Shown piece after piece: positions 1 to 7,199 of a stretch of DNA of 43,203 bases (within the stretch, counting starts at the first letter, position 1; each line of letters starts with the position of its first letter). The DNA is from a virus. The stretch spans positions 1 through 43,203 of the IMG/VR virus record IMGVR_UViG_3300032220_002271; one strand, written 5' to 3'. Made by a program: the position numbers and the translations under genes. The notes under the pieces are model-generated. The model was not told the DNA's origin, searched no databases, and saw only the letters and a list, made by a program, of their open reading frames with translations.

Positions 1-321
1 ATGTGGTGCACTATCTATCGACTGTACAAAGACGGCCAGCGGCTTCCGCCTGAAGTCGCGCAGGCGAACGGCGCTTATGGGTGGCTGTACATGTATTCAA
101 AGCTGCCCGGCACTGGCATGCCCACATGCCAGGCTTACCTGCTCAAAGAGCCAGGCGCTCACCCAGGTATCAAAGACGTCATCGAGCCACTGAAATGTTG
201 CAGTCTGGCAGCCATCGACAAAGGCAGCATGAGACTGAATGGCAGTGACACGTACACGCAGCACTTCATCAGGCAAGCATGGCTATGCGTTCCGGGGGAG
301 AGGGTCGATGCCTCGCTCTGA
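1..321 (+). CDS. hypothetical protein at window edge
   Basis: Open reading frame of 106 codons from an ATG at the first base of the window; the true start could lie further left. I do not recognise the family. The protein is small and soluble-looking, with scattered Cys and aromatic residues, no membrane segment and no obvious motif. Its end overlaps the next plus-strand gene by 14 bases, which suggests a two-gene unit. It lies beyond the lysis genes and is transcribed against the late operon, the usual place for accessory (moron) genes near a prophage end. It could instead be host DNA next to the attachment site. Confidence 0.5.
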   Translation: MWCTIYRLYKDGQRLPPEVAQANGAYGWLYMYSKLPGTGMPTCQAYLLKEPGAHPGIKDVIEPLKCCSLAAIDKGSMRLNGSDTYTQHFIRQAWLCVPGERVDASL

Positions 322-520
322 CGCCAGGGAAGCCATCCTGAGCCACTGGATCAGTTGGTCGCACATGATCGATGAAGAAGGCGCTTTTCCACGGGCAGGA
401 ACGGCCATGCATCTTTTTTACGAGTACCTGAAGGCGCATTACCCCGAGGTCTTGGATTTCTCCAGCTACTCGCCATACCTTGAAATGAGGCAGTGGCTTG
501 CAGAGGATTGCGAGCCATAG
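308..520 (+). CDS. hypothetical 70-aa protein
   Basis: Small acidic protein beginning MPRSDAREAILSHW. I chose the ATG at 308 over an upstream in-frame ATG at 239 because a GGGGGAGAGG-like ribosome site lies just before 308. The start overlaps the preceding gene by 14 bases, so the pair is probably translated together. The sequence reads as one helical domain with Trp and Tyr residues (HWISWSHM, FYEYLKAHYPEVLDF). No catalytic motif or membrane segment is visible and I cannot assign a function. It converges on the methylase gene, and a shared terminator hairpin lies between them. Confidence 0.5.
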   Translation: MPRSDAREAILSHWISWSHMIDEEGAFPRAGTAMHLFYEYLKAHYPEVLDFSSYSPYLEMRQWLAEDCEP

Positions 521-525
521 AGCCA

Positions 526-553
526 AAGCCTCCCCGAAATATCAGGGAGGCTT
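526..553. terminator. bidirectional terminator between convergent genes
   Basis: Perfect 9-bp inverted repeat, AAGCCTCCC at 526-534 and GGGAGGCTT at 545-553, with a 10-base loop. It lies between the stop of the plus-strand gene at 520 and the stop of the minus-strand methylase at 573. On the minus strand the stem is followed only by a short TTT, so intrinsic termination may be weak, but the placement is typical. Confidence 0.6.
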
Positions 554-572
554 CGATCTACCTAGGCAACGC

Positions 573-1367
573 CTAGAACAAGCCCACAGGCTCAGAACTC
601 ACATCCCAGCTGCTGTAGACCAACTCCATGCGCGCCGCCGCCTTGCCTCCACCGGCAACCGTGTAGTTGATTGGCACTTCCTCAACGTGGAAGTCTTTGA
701 AGCATTCGCGGATTGCAGGATGGTCGTTGATGCTCAGGACCGCCTTGCCTTCCAAATTCCGCAAAACCTCTGCCATAGCCAGGTACTCCTCCCACGCAAA
801 CGGGACGCCGTAGCCCTCGGTTTCCCAGTACGGCGGATCGAGATAGAAAAGTGTGTGCGGGCGGTCGTAGCGCTTGATGACCTCTTTCCAATCCAAACGC
901 TCGATGTACGCGCCATGCAGGCGAAGGTGAGCTGCGCTGAGGTCTTCCTCCAACCGCAGCAGGTTGACCGTCGGTGCCGCCGTAGTGGTGGCGGTGCCCC
1001 ATGTCTGGCCCTGGACCTTTCCTCCAAAGCACTGTTGCTGCAGGTAGTAGAACCTGGCCGCGCGCTCGATGTCCGTCAAGGTCTCGGGCCTGGTGATCTG
1101 CAGCCACTTGAAAACCTCTCGGCTCGACAAAGCCCACTTAAATTGTCGGACAAATTCCTCCAGGTGTTTCTGCACCACCCGGTAGAGGTTCACCAGGTCT
1201 CCGTTGACGTCGTTGATCACTTCGACCTCGGCAGGGGGCCGCATGAAATAAAGGGCGGCACCGCCAGCGAACACTTCGCAATAACATTTGTGAGCAGGAA
1301 ACCTAGGAATGATGAAGTCTGCCAAGCGACGCTTGCCGCCGATCCAAGGGATGATAGGGTTTGCCAT
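573..1367 (-). CDS. dam: DNA adenine methylase (D12 class, Dam family)
   Basis: 264-residue N6-adenine methyltransferase that transfers methyl from S-adenosylmethionine to adenine, most likely in GATC, although the target cannot be read from sequence. Visible are the N-terminal PWIGGKRRL segment (family form of the SAM-binding FxGxK motif), EVFAGGAAL, and the catalytic DPPYW near residue 176. Length fits phage Dam enzymes. The ATG at 1367 is preceded by GGAG at a suitable distance. No restriction enzyme lies nearby, so it is an orphan methylase that may protect phage DNA or alter regulatory sites. It is the last gene of the leftward late and lysis strand. Confidence 0.9.
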   Translation of the reverse strand: MANPIIPWIGGKRRLADFIIPRFPAHKCYCEVFAGGAALYFMRPPAEVEVINDVNGDLVNLYRVVQKHLEEFVRQFKWALSSREVFKWLQITRPETLTDIERAARFYYLQQQCFGGKVQGQTWGTATTTAAPTVNLLRLEEDLSAAHLRLHGAYIERLDWKEVIKRYDRPHTLFYLDPPYWETEGYGVPFAWEEYLAMAEVLRNLEGKAVLSINDHPAIRECFKDFHVEEVPINYTVAGGGKAAARMELVYSSWDVSSEPVGLF

Positions 1368-1506
1368 GATGGGCTCCAGGGTTGATACACTGCGCCCCGC
1401 CTGTACAGGTGGACGGGGCCTTGGCTGGGCACACAGGCGCGATCTGTGGGTTCGGTGTCAGCGGCGGTGTTAGCGCACCCCCGCTGTCGCTCCGTTCTTT
1501 TTTTTT

Positions 1507-1998
1507 TCAGTCGGCGCTCAATGAGCGCTCGATCTGCACTTGCTGGCTGAGCAGCTTTACTTCGTCGTCTCGCCTTGCAAGATCACCTCGGAGTCTTGCA
1601 ACCACTTCGACGCCTTCGACAATGTGTCGGTCGTAGGCTTCGAGTCGATCTGCAAGATCGATGCCGGCAGCGGCGTTGGCTTGGGCTTGCGCGCGGTAGG
1701 TTGCGGCCCGTCGCTCGACATCGAGCCGCAGGCGCTCAGCGCGATCGAGATCAGCACGCAGCTGAGCATCGCGGCCAGGTTGTTTTTGCGTGAATTCATC
1801 GCTTGCTTTCTGAGTGTCTGCGGCGTGCTGCCGCTCTAGGGTTCCCGTCTTTCGTTCGGCCTTCACGTCTGCCTGCGCCTGGCGCTTTTCCGCCTTTGCA
1901 TTAACAGCCTCAGTGCGCCAGCTCTGCGCGTGCCAGCCGGCCAAAAATGAGAGCGCGAGCAAAAGCAATGCCAGCAGCCCCTTTGTGCGATCAGTCAT
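1507..1998 (-). CDS. i-spanin (Rz-like)
   Basis: 163-residue inner-membrane spanin subunit. It starts with MTDRTKG, then one hydrophobic segment (residues about 7-24, LLALLLLALSFLAGW), followed by a long Ala/Arg/Glu-rich coiled coil in the periplasm. I chose the ATG at 1998 because it overlaps the stop of the preceding gene (1991), whereas a longer frame has no such support. With Rz1 it would fuse inner and outer membranes in the last step of lysis. An o-spanin gene is embedded in another frame, the classic lambda Rz/Rz1 layout. The stop codon is followed by an A-rich homopolymer. Confidence 0.85.
   Translation of the reverse strand: MTDRTKGLLALLLLALSFLAGWHAQSWRTEAVNAKAEKRQAQADVKAERKTGTLERQHAADTQKASDEFTQKQPGRDAQLRADLDRAERLRLDVERRAATYRAQAQANAAAGIDLADRLEAYDRHIVEGVEVVARLRGDLARRDDEVKLLSQQVQIERSLSAD
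1557..1799 (-). CDS. o-spanin lipoprotein (Rz1-like), embedded in Rz
   Basis: 80-residue lipoprotein encoded entirely inside the i-spanin gene in a different frame. It has a basic start (MNSRKNN), a hydrophobic stretch and a lipobox ending LSAC near residue 24, where signal peptidase II would cleave and lipid would be attached. The mature part is Pro/Lys-rich (PTARKPKPTPLP), typical of outer-membrane spanins. An internal Met (MLSCVLIS) could also be the start. It would bind the i-spanin coiled coil across the periplasm. The embedded position and lipobox are directly visible; the role follows from the lambda Rz/Rz1 family. Confidence 0.82.
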   Translation of the reverse strand: MNSRKNNLAAMLSCVLISIALSACGSMSSDGPQPTARKPKPTPLPASILQIDSKPTTDTLSKASKWLQDSEVILQGETTK

Positions 1999-2296
1999 GA
2001 GCCTCCCAATCAGGTAAATCAACGGTCTGACCCGCCAGTTGGTGCGAGCAATCGGCCAGGAACTGAATGCGGCCATCCGTCACGTATGAGTGACAGCGGC
2101 TAGGGACTCCATCCGACATATCAGCGTCTGCGCCGTTGTAGGTCGCCAGCACCGAAGGCGTGAATGTTGGTGTGGTATCGCTGCCGTTCCAGGACCATTG
2201 CGGCCCCGGAGGATGGATGCCCACGGCATGAGGACCATCGCAGCCGGGGCACCAGAACATGACCGCAGTAGGGCCGTATTCCTTGAGCTTAGGCAT
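1991..2296 (-). CDS. DUF6527-like phage protein
   Basis: 101-residue protein with a probable metal-binding CPGC pair near the N-terminus (FWCPGCDGPH) and a C-terminal VTDGRIQFLADCSHQLAG segment, a pattern I associate with DUF6527 proteins that often sit among phage lysis genes. Biochemical role unknown. The ATG at 2296 shares one base with the stop of the transglycosylase gene (TGATG) and has a G-rich ribosome site about five bases upstream; a GTG at 2299 is also possible. Its own end overlaps the i-spanin start. The coupling places it in the lysis cassette. Confidence 0.7.
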   Translation of the reverse strand: MPKLKEYGPTAVMFWCPGCDGPHAVGIHPPGPQWSWNGSDTTPTFTPSVLATYNGADADMSDGVPSRCHSYVTDGRIQFLADCSHQLAGQTVDLPDWEAHD

Positions 2297-3276
2297 CACA
2301 CCCCCAGCATCTCGACGTACTTGGCCCGCCGCGACTGCAGCGGGACCGTGTTGCGAACGTGACCCCGATTCACGTCATAGGCGCTCTGGCCGTAGCCTTG
2401 CCACTTCTCGCGGCTCTTGACGCTGTGCATCTCCACATGCCCAAACCATTTATTGGGGTTGCAGCCAGGCGTCATGCCGCAGAGCTTGCGGTCTTGCTGC
2501 AGATGCGCCCAGCCGCCGTTGTAGGCAGCGCCGCACATCGCCACGCGGGTGAGGTCATCGAGGCCGGGGGTCAGCCTGGTCAGGTTTGCATCACAGTTGC
2601 GCAGCTTGACGATCGCGGCACGCACATTGAGATCCGCGCGCTGATACAGCGTCTCCCAGTTCAGCTCCTCCAGTGCCTTGGGGGCCATGGCCTTGACCTC
2701 GGCCAGCGCATCAAAGCGCTGCGCGCCGGCAGCCGTCCAGGCCCGCGTGAACTGGGTCAGACCACCGCCCTCCTCGCGCGAGGTCTTAAGCTGGGCCGTG
2801 GTGCTCCAGCACATGCGATGCGACAGGCTCGGGCAGCTCTCCTGCTCGATCAACGCCCCGAGGTAGCTGCGCCGGGGCATGTCGGCCCAGTGCTGCTCGA
2901 TCTCGCTGACCACCATGGGGGCCAGCGCTCGGGCGCGCTGGATGCCGGCAGGCTCCGCCGCATTGGCAAACTGCGTCATGCTGGCCCACACGATCGCAAT
3001 CACCATGGCCGAGCGCAGCAGGCACAGCGCCAGGAAGGAAAGCCCAGCACCAATCGGATGCTCCAGCGACTTCTGCCAGGCCTCGCGCCCATGGGCATAG
3101 TCCGCCATGGCTTTGCTGGCCGAGAGCGCGATCGACACCGCGACCGCCGTCCAGGACAGCCACAGCAGCCGCACCACCGGCTCACGCCAGCCATTCGGCC
3201 CCATGGCATTGAGCACAATCACCACCACGGGCAGCACCAGGACTGCCCACCAACGCCAACGCTTGATCGGGTTCAT
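2296..3276 (-). CDS. membrane-anchored lytic transglycosylase (endolysin, possibly holin fused)
   Basis: 326-residue protein with two parts. Residues 1 to about 110 hold three hydrophobic segments (near 10-26, 36-55 and 77-105). The rest resembles SLT-type lytic transglycosylases: a putative catalytic Glu in ALIEQES near residue 143, a GGLTQFT segment in place of the family GLMQ motif, and AAYNGG near residue 245. It would cleave peptidoglycan from the periplasmic side. No separate holin or soluble endolysin is visible in the window, so this protein may combine both functions or export itself as a signal-anchor enzyme. The ATG at 3276 has a strong GAGGAGGGG ribosome site. Catalytic class is likely; the holin role is inference. 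Confidence 0.75.
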   Translation of the reverse strand: MNPIKRWRWWAVLVLPVVVIVLNAMGPNGWREPVVRLLWLSWTAVAVSIALSASKAMADYAHGREAWQKSLEHPIGAGLSFLALCLLRSAMVIAIVWASMTQFANAAEPAGIQRARALAPMVVSEIEQHWADMPRRSYLGALIEQESCPSLSHRMCWSTTAQLKTSREEGGGLTQFTRAWTAAGAQRFDALAEVKAMAPKALEELNWETLYQRADLNVRAAIVKLRNCDANLTRLTPGLDDLTRVAMCGAAYNGGWAHLQQDRKLCGMTPGCNPNKWFGHVEMHSVKSREKWQGYGQSAYDVNRGHVRNTVPLQSRRAKYVEMLGV

Positions 3277-3301
3277 AACCCCTCCTCTCTTCTACGGACA
3301 C

Positions 3302-3333
3302 AAAAAAGCCTGCCGGTGTTGCCACGGGCAGGC
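3302..3333 (-). terminator. intrinsic terminator between tail and lysis genes
   Basis: On the minus strand a 7-bp perfect stem (GCCTGCC with GGCAGGC) is followed directly by six T residues (3307-3302). It lies between the last tail gene and the transglycosylase, so it could set the ratio of lysis to tail transcripts. It closely resembles the hairpin at 17387-17417. Confidence 0.8.
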
Positions 3334-3359
3334 ACATAAAAAACTCGGGAGCGATGCGG

Positions 3360-3593
3360 CTAGATCTCAGCCCTCACGTAAGTGAGAGTGGGAGCGCGCT
3401 CCACAATCTCCGCATCGCGCACAAACACCGCCTGGTCGACCGGGGCGGCAATGGGGTTGCTGACCATGACGCGCACACCACCGGGGTACTCGATCTGGGC
3501 CTGGTTGCCGACCAGGGCCTTGACCGTGGCAAACAGCTTGGGGGACTGCCGCTGCAGGGCCTGCAGGCGCAGATACAGGTTGATGGGGGTCAT
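3360..3593 (-). CDS. small tail-operon protein, unknown
   Basis: 77-residue protein starting MTPINLYLRLQALQ. No recognised domain. The N-terminal half is helical and the C-terminal half reads as short beta strands (AQIEYPGGVRVMVSNPI). Its start overlaps the end of the tail hub gene by four bases, and a strong terminator follows, so it is the last gene of the tail block. It could be a minor tail or baseplate component or an assembly factor; nothing in the sequence decides between them. Confidence 0.65.
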   Translation of the reverse strand: MTPINLYLRLQALQRQSPKLFATVKALVGNQAQIEYPGGVRVMVSNPIAAPVDQAVFVRDAEIVERAPTLTYVRAEI

Positions 3594-5479
3594 TGAAAGC
3601 GGTCAACGGTCAGGGTTTGGGTGAATTCAGGCATGTTTTCATCCAGGGATAGGTGGCGCACCAGGCCGCGCCAGGTCTCGCCAGGCTCCTGCACTTCAAT
3701 CAGGTAGCCAGGCAGGATCAAGCCCGGGGCCGTGCCGCCCGTGATCAGGGGCACGCTGACCTCCTGCCGCCAGCGCAATGCAGAGTCGGCCAGCGGCACG
3801 ATGCCGCGCTGGCGCACGGCGATCACATCGGTCATCAGCGGATCTGTGATCTGGGCGGCCAGCAGATCGCCAGCGGTACCGGCGCGCACAATCTGGCCTA
3901 CCACACCACCCGCAGCGGAGCCCGACACGTAGACGGCGTTGCGCAGCTCCTGCTCCAGATCCGTCAGAGTGTCCTGCACGATGATCTGCCCAGGCATGAC
4001 GACATCCGGCACCACGCCGGCCCAATTCCAGGGCAGCGCTTTGTACTCGGGCACCAGCTGCAGCACCGGGTCGGTGCGATGGCTGCGAACCACGGCACCG
4101 GCTGCCTCGGCAATGCGCTTGATGACCGACAGCGGCGTGCCCGTGTGCGACCAGGCAGCAGCCGGCACTTGCCAGTCTTCAGCACCCCAATCCAGCGTAA
4201 TGCCTGTGTTCTGCAGCGCCTCGCTGGCAATCTGCTGCACCGACATCTGACTGCTGATGCTCCAGGCCTTGGCGCGCCAGTAGCGTTCCCCGATCAAGGA
4301 CGTCACGCTCTGGCCCGATACAGACGCCTCCCAGCCGTCAAAGCTGCGCGATCGCACCGGCTGCTTGACCGCGAACACCCAATCGATACCGTTGATGGTG
4401 AGCCGGATCTGCTGGGGCACCCCACCCTGCGGAGCCAGAAGCCCCACCAGGTCGACCGGACCAGAGGCAGACAGCGTCCAGCCGAATCCATCGTCACCGC
4501 TCTCGATACGCACACCCGTCAGCGGCACCGGCGCACCAGAGGGCAGCAGCACTGCATTGGATTGATAGACAAGCATGTAAACCTTCAACAAGGGAATGAC
4601 AAACTGCGAACCTGGCTCAGGCGTGGACTGGCAGCAGTAAAAAACAAGGTCTGCCGAAGCAGACCAGGACTTGCAGAACACCAGCTTGATCGGCCCACCG
4701 ACCAGCTGCTCATAACAACCGGGCTTTTCCGGCTCGGGCGGTTTAACCTGCGACTTGCCAGCGGGCGGCTTCATGGCCTGCTGATAGCGGCCCTCAAAGC
4801 CCCTGTAGAGCGGCAGCGATGGGCCTGCACCTGTAATGAAGAGGTGCTGCAGACCCATCGCATCCTGTGCCGTTGCATCGACCATGCGGCGACGGTCGCG
4901 CAGGGCTTCCTGAAACCGCACGGCCCAGCCAGCCCGCACGGGCGCGGCATCCTGGGCTGTGGCCTGCAGCCCCACGCGCACGCTCTGGGCCTCCTGCCAG
5001 CGGGCCTGTGTTGTTGCTCCAGGTAGAGGCCGGGCCTGCTGAAACCTGCCCTGCATTGCCACCCCTTGTCGCTGACCGTCCTGCCAGGAAATGCCGAACT
5101 GCTCTTGCAAGGGCATTGCGTCTTGCGCGGTCGAGACCCAGCCAGCAGGCAGCGCATCCGTGTCTTCCCATCCCGTGACCCAACCTTGCCCCACAGGCTG
5201 CGCCTGCTGGGCACTGGCGGCCACCTCGGCCACCACAGGCCGAGGCGTATCGGTGTTGTAGCGCACGACCGCGCTGCAGCGCAGACCGGGCATGCGGCCA
5301 GCGGCAACCAGATCCTTGCGCACATGCACCAGGGATCTGACCCGCAGACCCGGCATGCGCGCTGCAACGACCAGCGTTGCATCGGGCACCTGCCCGCCGC
5401 CGCCGTCATCGCCAAACACCAGCTCGACCGGGTTGCCGGTCTTGAAGGCGCGGTTAAAGATCAGGTCGATGCCGGCCAT
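3590..5479 (-). CDS. tail hub / baseplate protein with N-terminal repeat region
   Basis: 629-residue structural protein. The C-terminal half (from about residue 300) looks like a phage tail hub: beta-rich stretches (RLTINGIDWVFAVKQPV), an inserted helical part (SVQQIASEALQNTGITLDW) and a DLEQELRN segment, resembling late-control D or gp27-like hubs. Residues about 88-240 hold roughly ten degenerate repeats of an aromatic-or-Ala, Gln, acidic-or-Gln, Ala unit (TAQDAMPL, RFQQARPL, RWQEAQSV, RFQEALRD, RYQQAMKP), separated by about 10-20 residues. The start overlaps the upstream stop by one base. The hub call rests on position (distal tail module) and general fold pattern, not a diagnostic motif. 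Confidence 0.6.
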   Translation of the reverse strand: MAGIDLIFNRAFKTGNPVELVFGDDGGGGQVPDATLVVAARMPGLRVRSLVHVRKDLVAAGRMPGLRCSAVVRYNTDTPRPVVAEVAASAQQAQPVGQGWVTGWEDTDALPAGWVSTAQDAMPLQEQFGISWQDGQRQGVAMQGRFQQARPLPGATTQARWQEAQSVRVGLQATAQDAAPVRAGWAVRFQEALRDRRRMVDATAQDAMGLQHLFITGAGPSLPLYRGFEGRYQQAMKPPAGKSQVKPPEPEKPGCYEQLVGGPIKLVFCKSWSASADLVFYCCQSTPEPGSQFVIPLLKVYMLVYQSNAVLLPSGAPVPLTGVRIESGDDGFGWTLSASGPVDLVGLLAPQGGVPQQIRLTINGIDWVFAVKQPVRSRSFDGWEASVSGQSVTSLIGERYWRAKAWSISSQMSVQQIASEALQNTGITLDWGAEDWQVPAAAWSHTGTPLSVIKRIAEAAGAVVRSHRTDPVLQLVPEYKALPWNWAGVVPDVVMPGQIIVQDTLTDLEQELRNAVYVSGSAAGGVVGQIVRAGTAGDLLAAQITDPLMTDVIAVRQRGIVPLADSALRWRQEVSVPLITGGTAPGLILPGYLIEVQEPGETWRGLVRHLSLDENMPEFTQTLTVDRFQ

Positions 5480-5874
5480 CAGTCGATCCTTGTATCGCCA
5501 AGGATGGCTTTGCCACCTGCGTAGAGCTGGGTACCGGTGCTGCCCAGCAGCTTGAAGTGCCCAGCGCCTGCCTCGTCCGTGACCAGGCCGCGCCCGATCA
5601 GTTGGCCGTCGCTGGTGCTCCAGACGCCGATAGCGGCCTGGCCGTTCGCCAGGATCATGTCGCCGCTGCCGCTGGCCTGGGTCAAGAGCAGATAGCCGCC
5701 GTCCACGATCTGGCCACAGGGCTTGGTGAGCGTCAGCGTGACCAGCAGGCGCTCGCTGGCGTCGTAGAGCGCAATGCTCGATGCATCTGGGCCAGAGTCT
5801 GCAAAAGCAAGAGTGGCCTGCAGGCGGGCCAGTGCATGAGCTGCCGAGATCTCGAATACGAGTGCATCGCTCAT
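5479..5874 (-). CDS. minor tail protein, unknown
   Basis: 131-residue beta-rich protein. I chose the ATG at 5874 (MSDALVFEISAAH) because it overlaps the end of the upstream gene by four bases (ATGA), rather than the longer frame starting at 5937. The middle (GGYLLLTQASGSGDMILANGQAAIGVW) looks like repeated beta strands of a small tail or fibre accessory protein. It lies between the carbohydrate-binding-like tail protein and the hub. No specific family recognised. Confidence 0.65.
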   Translation of the reverse strand: MSDALVFEISAAHALARLQATLAFADSGPDASSIALYDASERLLVTLTLTKPCGQIVDGGYLLLTQASGSGDMILANGQAAIGVWSTSDGQLIGRGLVTDEAGAGHFKLLGSTGTQLYAGGKAILGDTRID

Positions 5875-7199
5875 GCCACCACCTCGGGGATCTGGTTGTT
5901 GGCTACCGCCGAGAAATAGTTCTTCTCGTGATCCCAAGCCTCAATGTCGTACTCGTAGCGCTCGTTGATGCCTTCAAAGCGGTAGCTGCCGTCTGCTGCG
6001 CTCCAGACCTCGCGCACCAGATAGCCGTCACGGCTGCGAAACAGGCGCACGCGGCGCTGCAGCAGGGTCTTGCTCTTGTCGTCACTGACCATGCCGTAAA
6101 AGCGACCGCGCCCGCCAAACTCGATATCCAGGCCTGCAGGAGATTCGCATGCCGCAAACTTTGCAGCTGCAGGCGCAATGCCCAGATCCTTGGTCATGGC
6201 CTGCAGCTGCATACCCGGGGCGCGCGAGTCCAAGATGGGCCGCACCGCATTCAAGTGACACGAATAAGTGATGTAGCCGCCAATGTAGAAAAAGACCCCC
6301 AAGCGAACCGTGGCGAGCATCGTTGCCGGAGGATTGAACACCACCGAGACAACGCCATTGAGCTTCACCGTGATGCCCCCAAAGTCGTCCACCACAATGC
6401 CCATCGTGTATCTGGTGTTGGTCATAAGACCCCCCAACGGCATGGGCAACTGCTGGTAGACCGTTTCTGCATTGCCGAAAGCGCCCGCAAAGTAGCTCAG
6501 CACCAGAGTGCCATCCAAGGTGGCGATGCGGTAGCCATAGGTCGGCCTGGCGGGGTCAAACAGAAAAAAACCAATGTGCCGACGTGAAGTGGCGTCGTCC
6601 ACGATCTTGAAATCGAACTCGGCCCCCATACCCTTGAAGCTCGCCTCTTGAGGCAAAGCGTCAAAGGCATAAACCATGGAGTTGCTGCTCACCGAGGTAC
6701 GCACGCCACCGTCCTCCATGCTCTGGCTCGCAAAACCGCCCAAGGGCATTTCCAGGTTTCGGACATCACTGATCTGCGTGAAAACAGCGGACAGGTCATC
6801 GCCGGGACTCAGCGAAAACAGCCCGGTGATGGCATCCTTCTGAAACCGCCCGATCACAGTCGCCCAGGCGCCCTCTGCCTCGTAAAACGCCTCCAGCACA
6901 AAGCCATACAGCGGCTCTGTATCGACCAGCAACTGCGTGGGCTCCACAGCTGCCGCGAACGTCCACAGGATGCTCCAGCCTGAGGCCTTGATGTCAGTGA
7001 CCGCAAATGCTGCCGCCGTGCCGGCATCGCCGTCCGTCAGAGCACCCAGGCCGTCACCGCCTACCGGCAAAGGGCAAGACAGAGCCGCAGCGGCATCGAT
7101 GGGGCCATTGGCATCACACAGACGCAGTGCCCGTGCCGACCAGGAACCGCTTGCCTGCCCCGTTTCCAGGGCTCGGATACGCCAGCGCATCGCGGCCAT
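5871..7199 (-). CDS. tail protein with LamG-like and carboxypeptidase-regulatory-like domains
   Basis: 442-residue protein of the distal tail. The middle region (about 165-330) reads like a concanavalin/LamG-type jelly roll (GAEFDFKIVDD, HIGFFLFDPARP, YRIATLDGTLVLSYF). The C-terminal 75 residues resemble a carboxypeptidase-regulatory or Ig-like fold (GMVSDDKSKTLLQRRVRLFR, then GSYRFEGINERYEYDIEAWD). Such modules often bind host surface sugars. Start and stop are coupled to both neighbours. A receptor-binding role is inferred from domain type and location. Confidence 0.6.
   Translation of the reverse strand: MAAMRWRIRALETGQASGSWSARALRLCDANGPIDAAAALSCPLPVGGDGLGALTDGDAGTAAAFAVTDIKASGWSILWTFAAAVEPTQLLVDTEPLYGFVLEAFYEAEGAWATVIGRFQKDAITGLFSLSPGDDLSAVFTQISDVRNLEMPLGGFASQSMEDGGVRTSVSSNSMVYAFDALPQEASFKGMGAEFDFKIVDDATSRRHIGFFLFDPARPTYGYRIATLDGTLVLSYFAGAFGNAETVYQQLPMPLGGLMTNTRYTMGIVVDDFGGITVKLNGVVSVVFNPPATMLATVRLGVFFYIGGYITYSCHLNAVRPILDSRAPGMQLQAMTKDLGIAPAAAKFAACESPAGLDIEFGGRGRFYGMVSDDKSKTLLQRRVRLFRSRDGYLVREVWSAADGSYRFEGINERYEYDIEAWDHEKNYFSAVANNQIPEVVA

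Noticed and set aside
1460-1507. Hairpin (1460-1469 with 1476-1485) followed at a distance by ten T residues
   Set aside because: The T-run is 12 bases from the stem and no plus-strand gene ends here; on the minus strand the run is an A tract. Not called as a terminator.
4740-5215. Diversity-generating retroelement target
   Set aside because: Repeats in the hub protein prompted the idea, but no reverse transcriptase or template repeat was found anywhere in the window.
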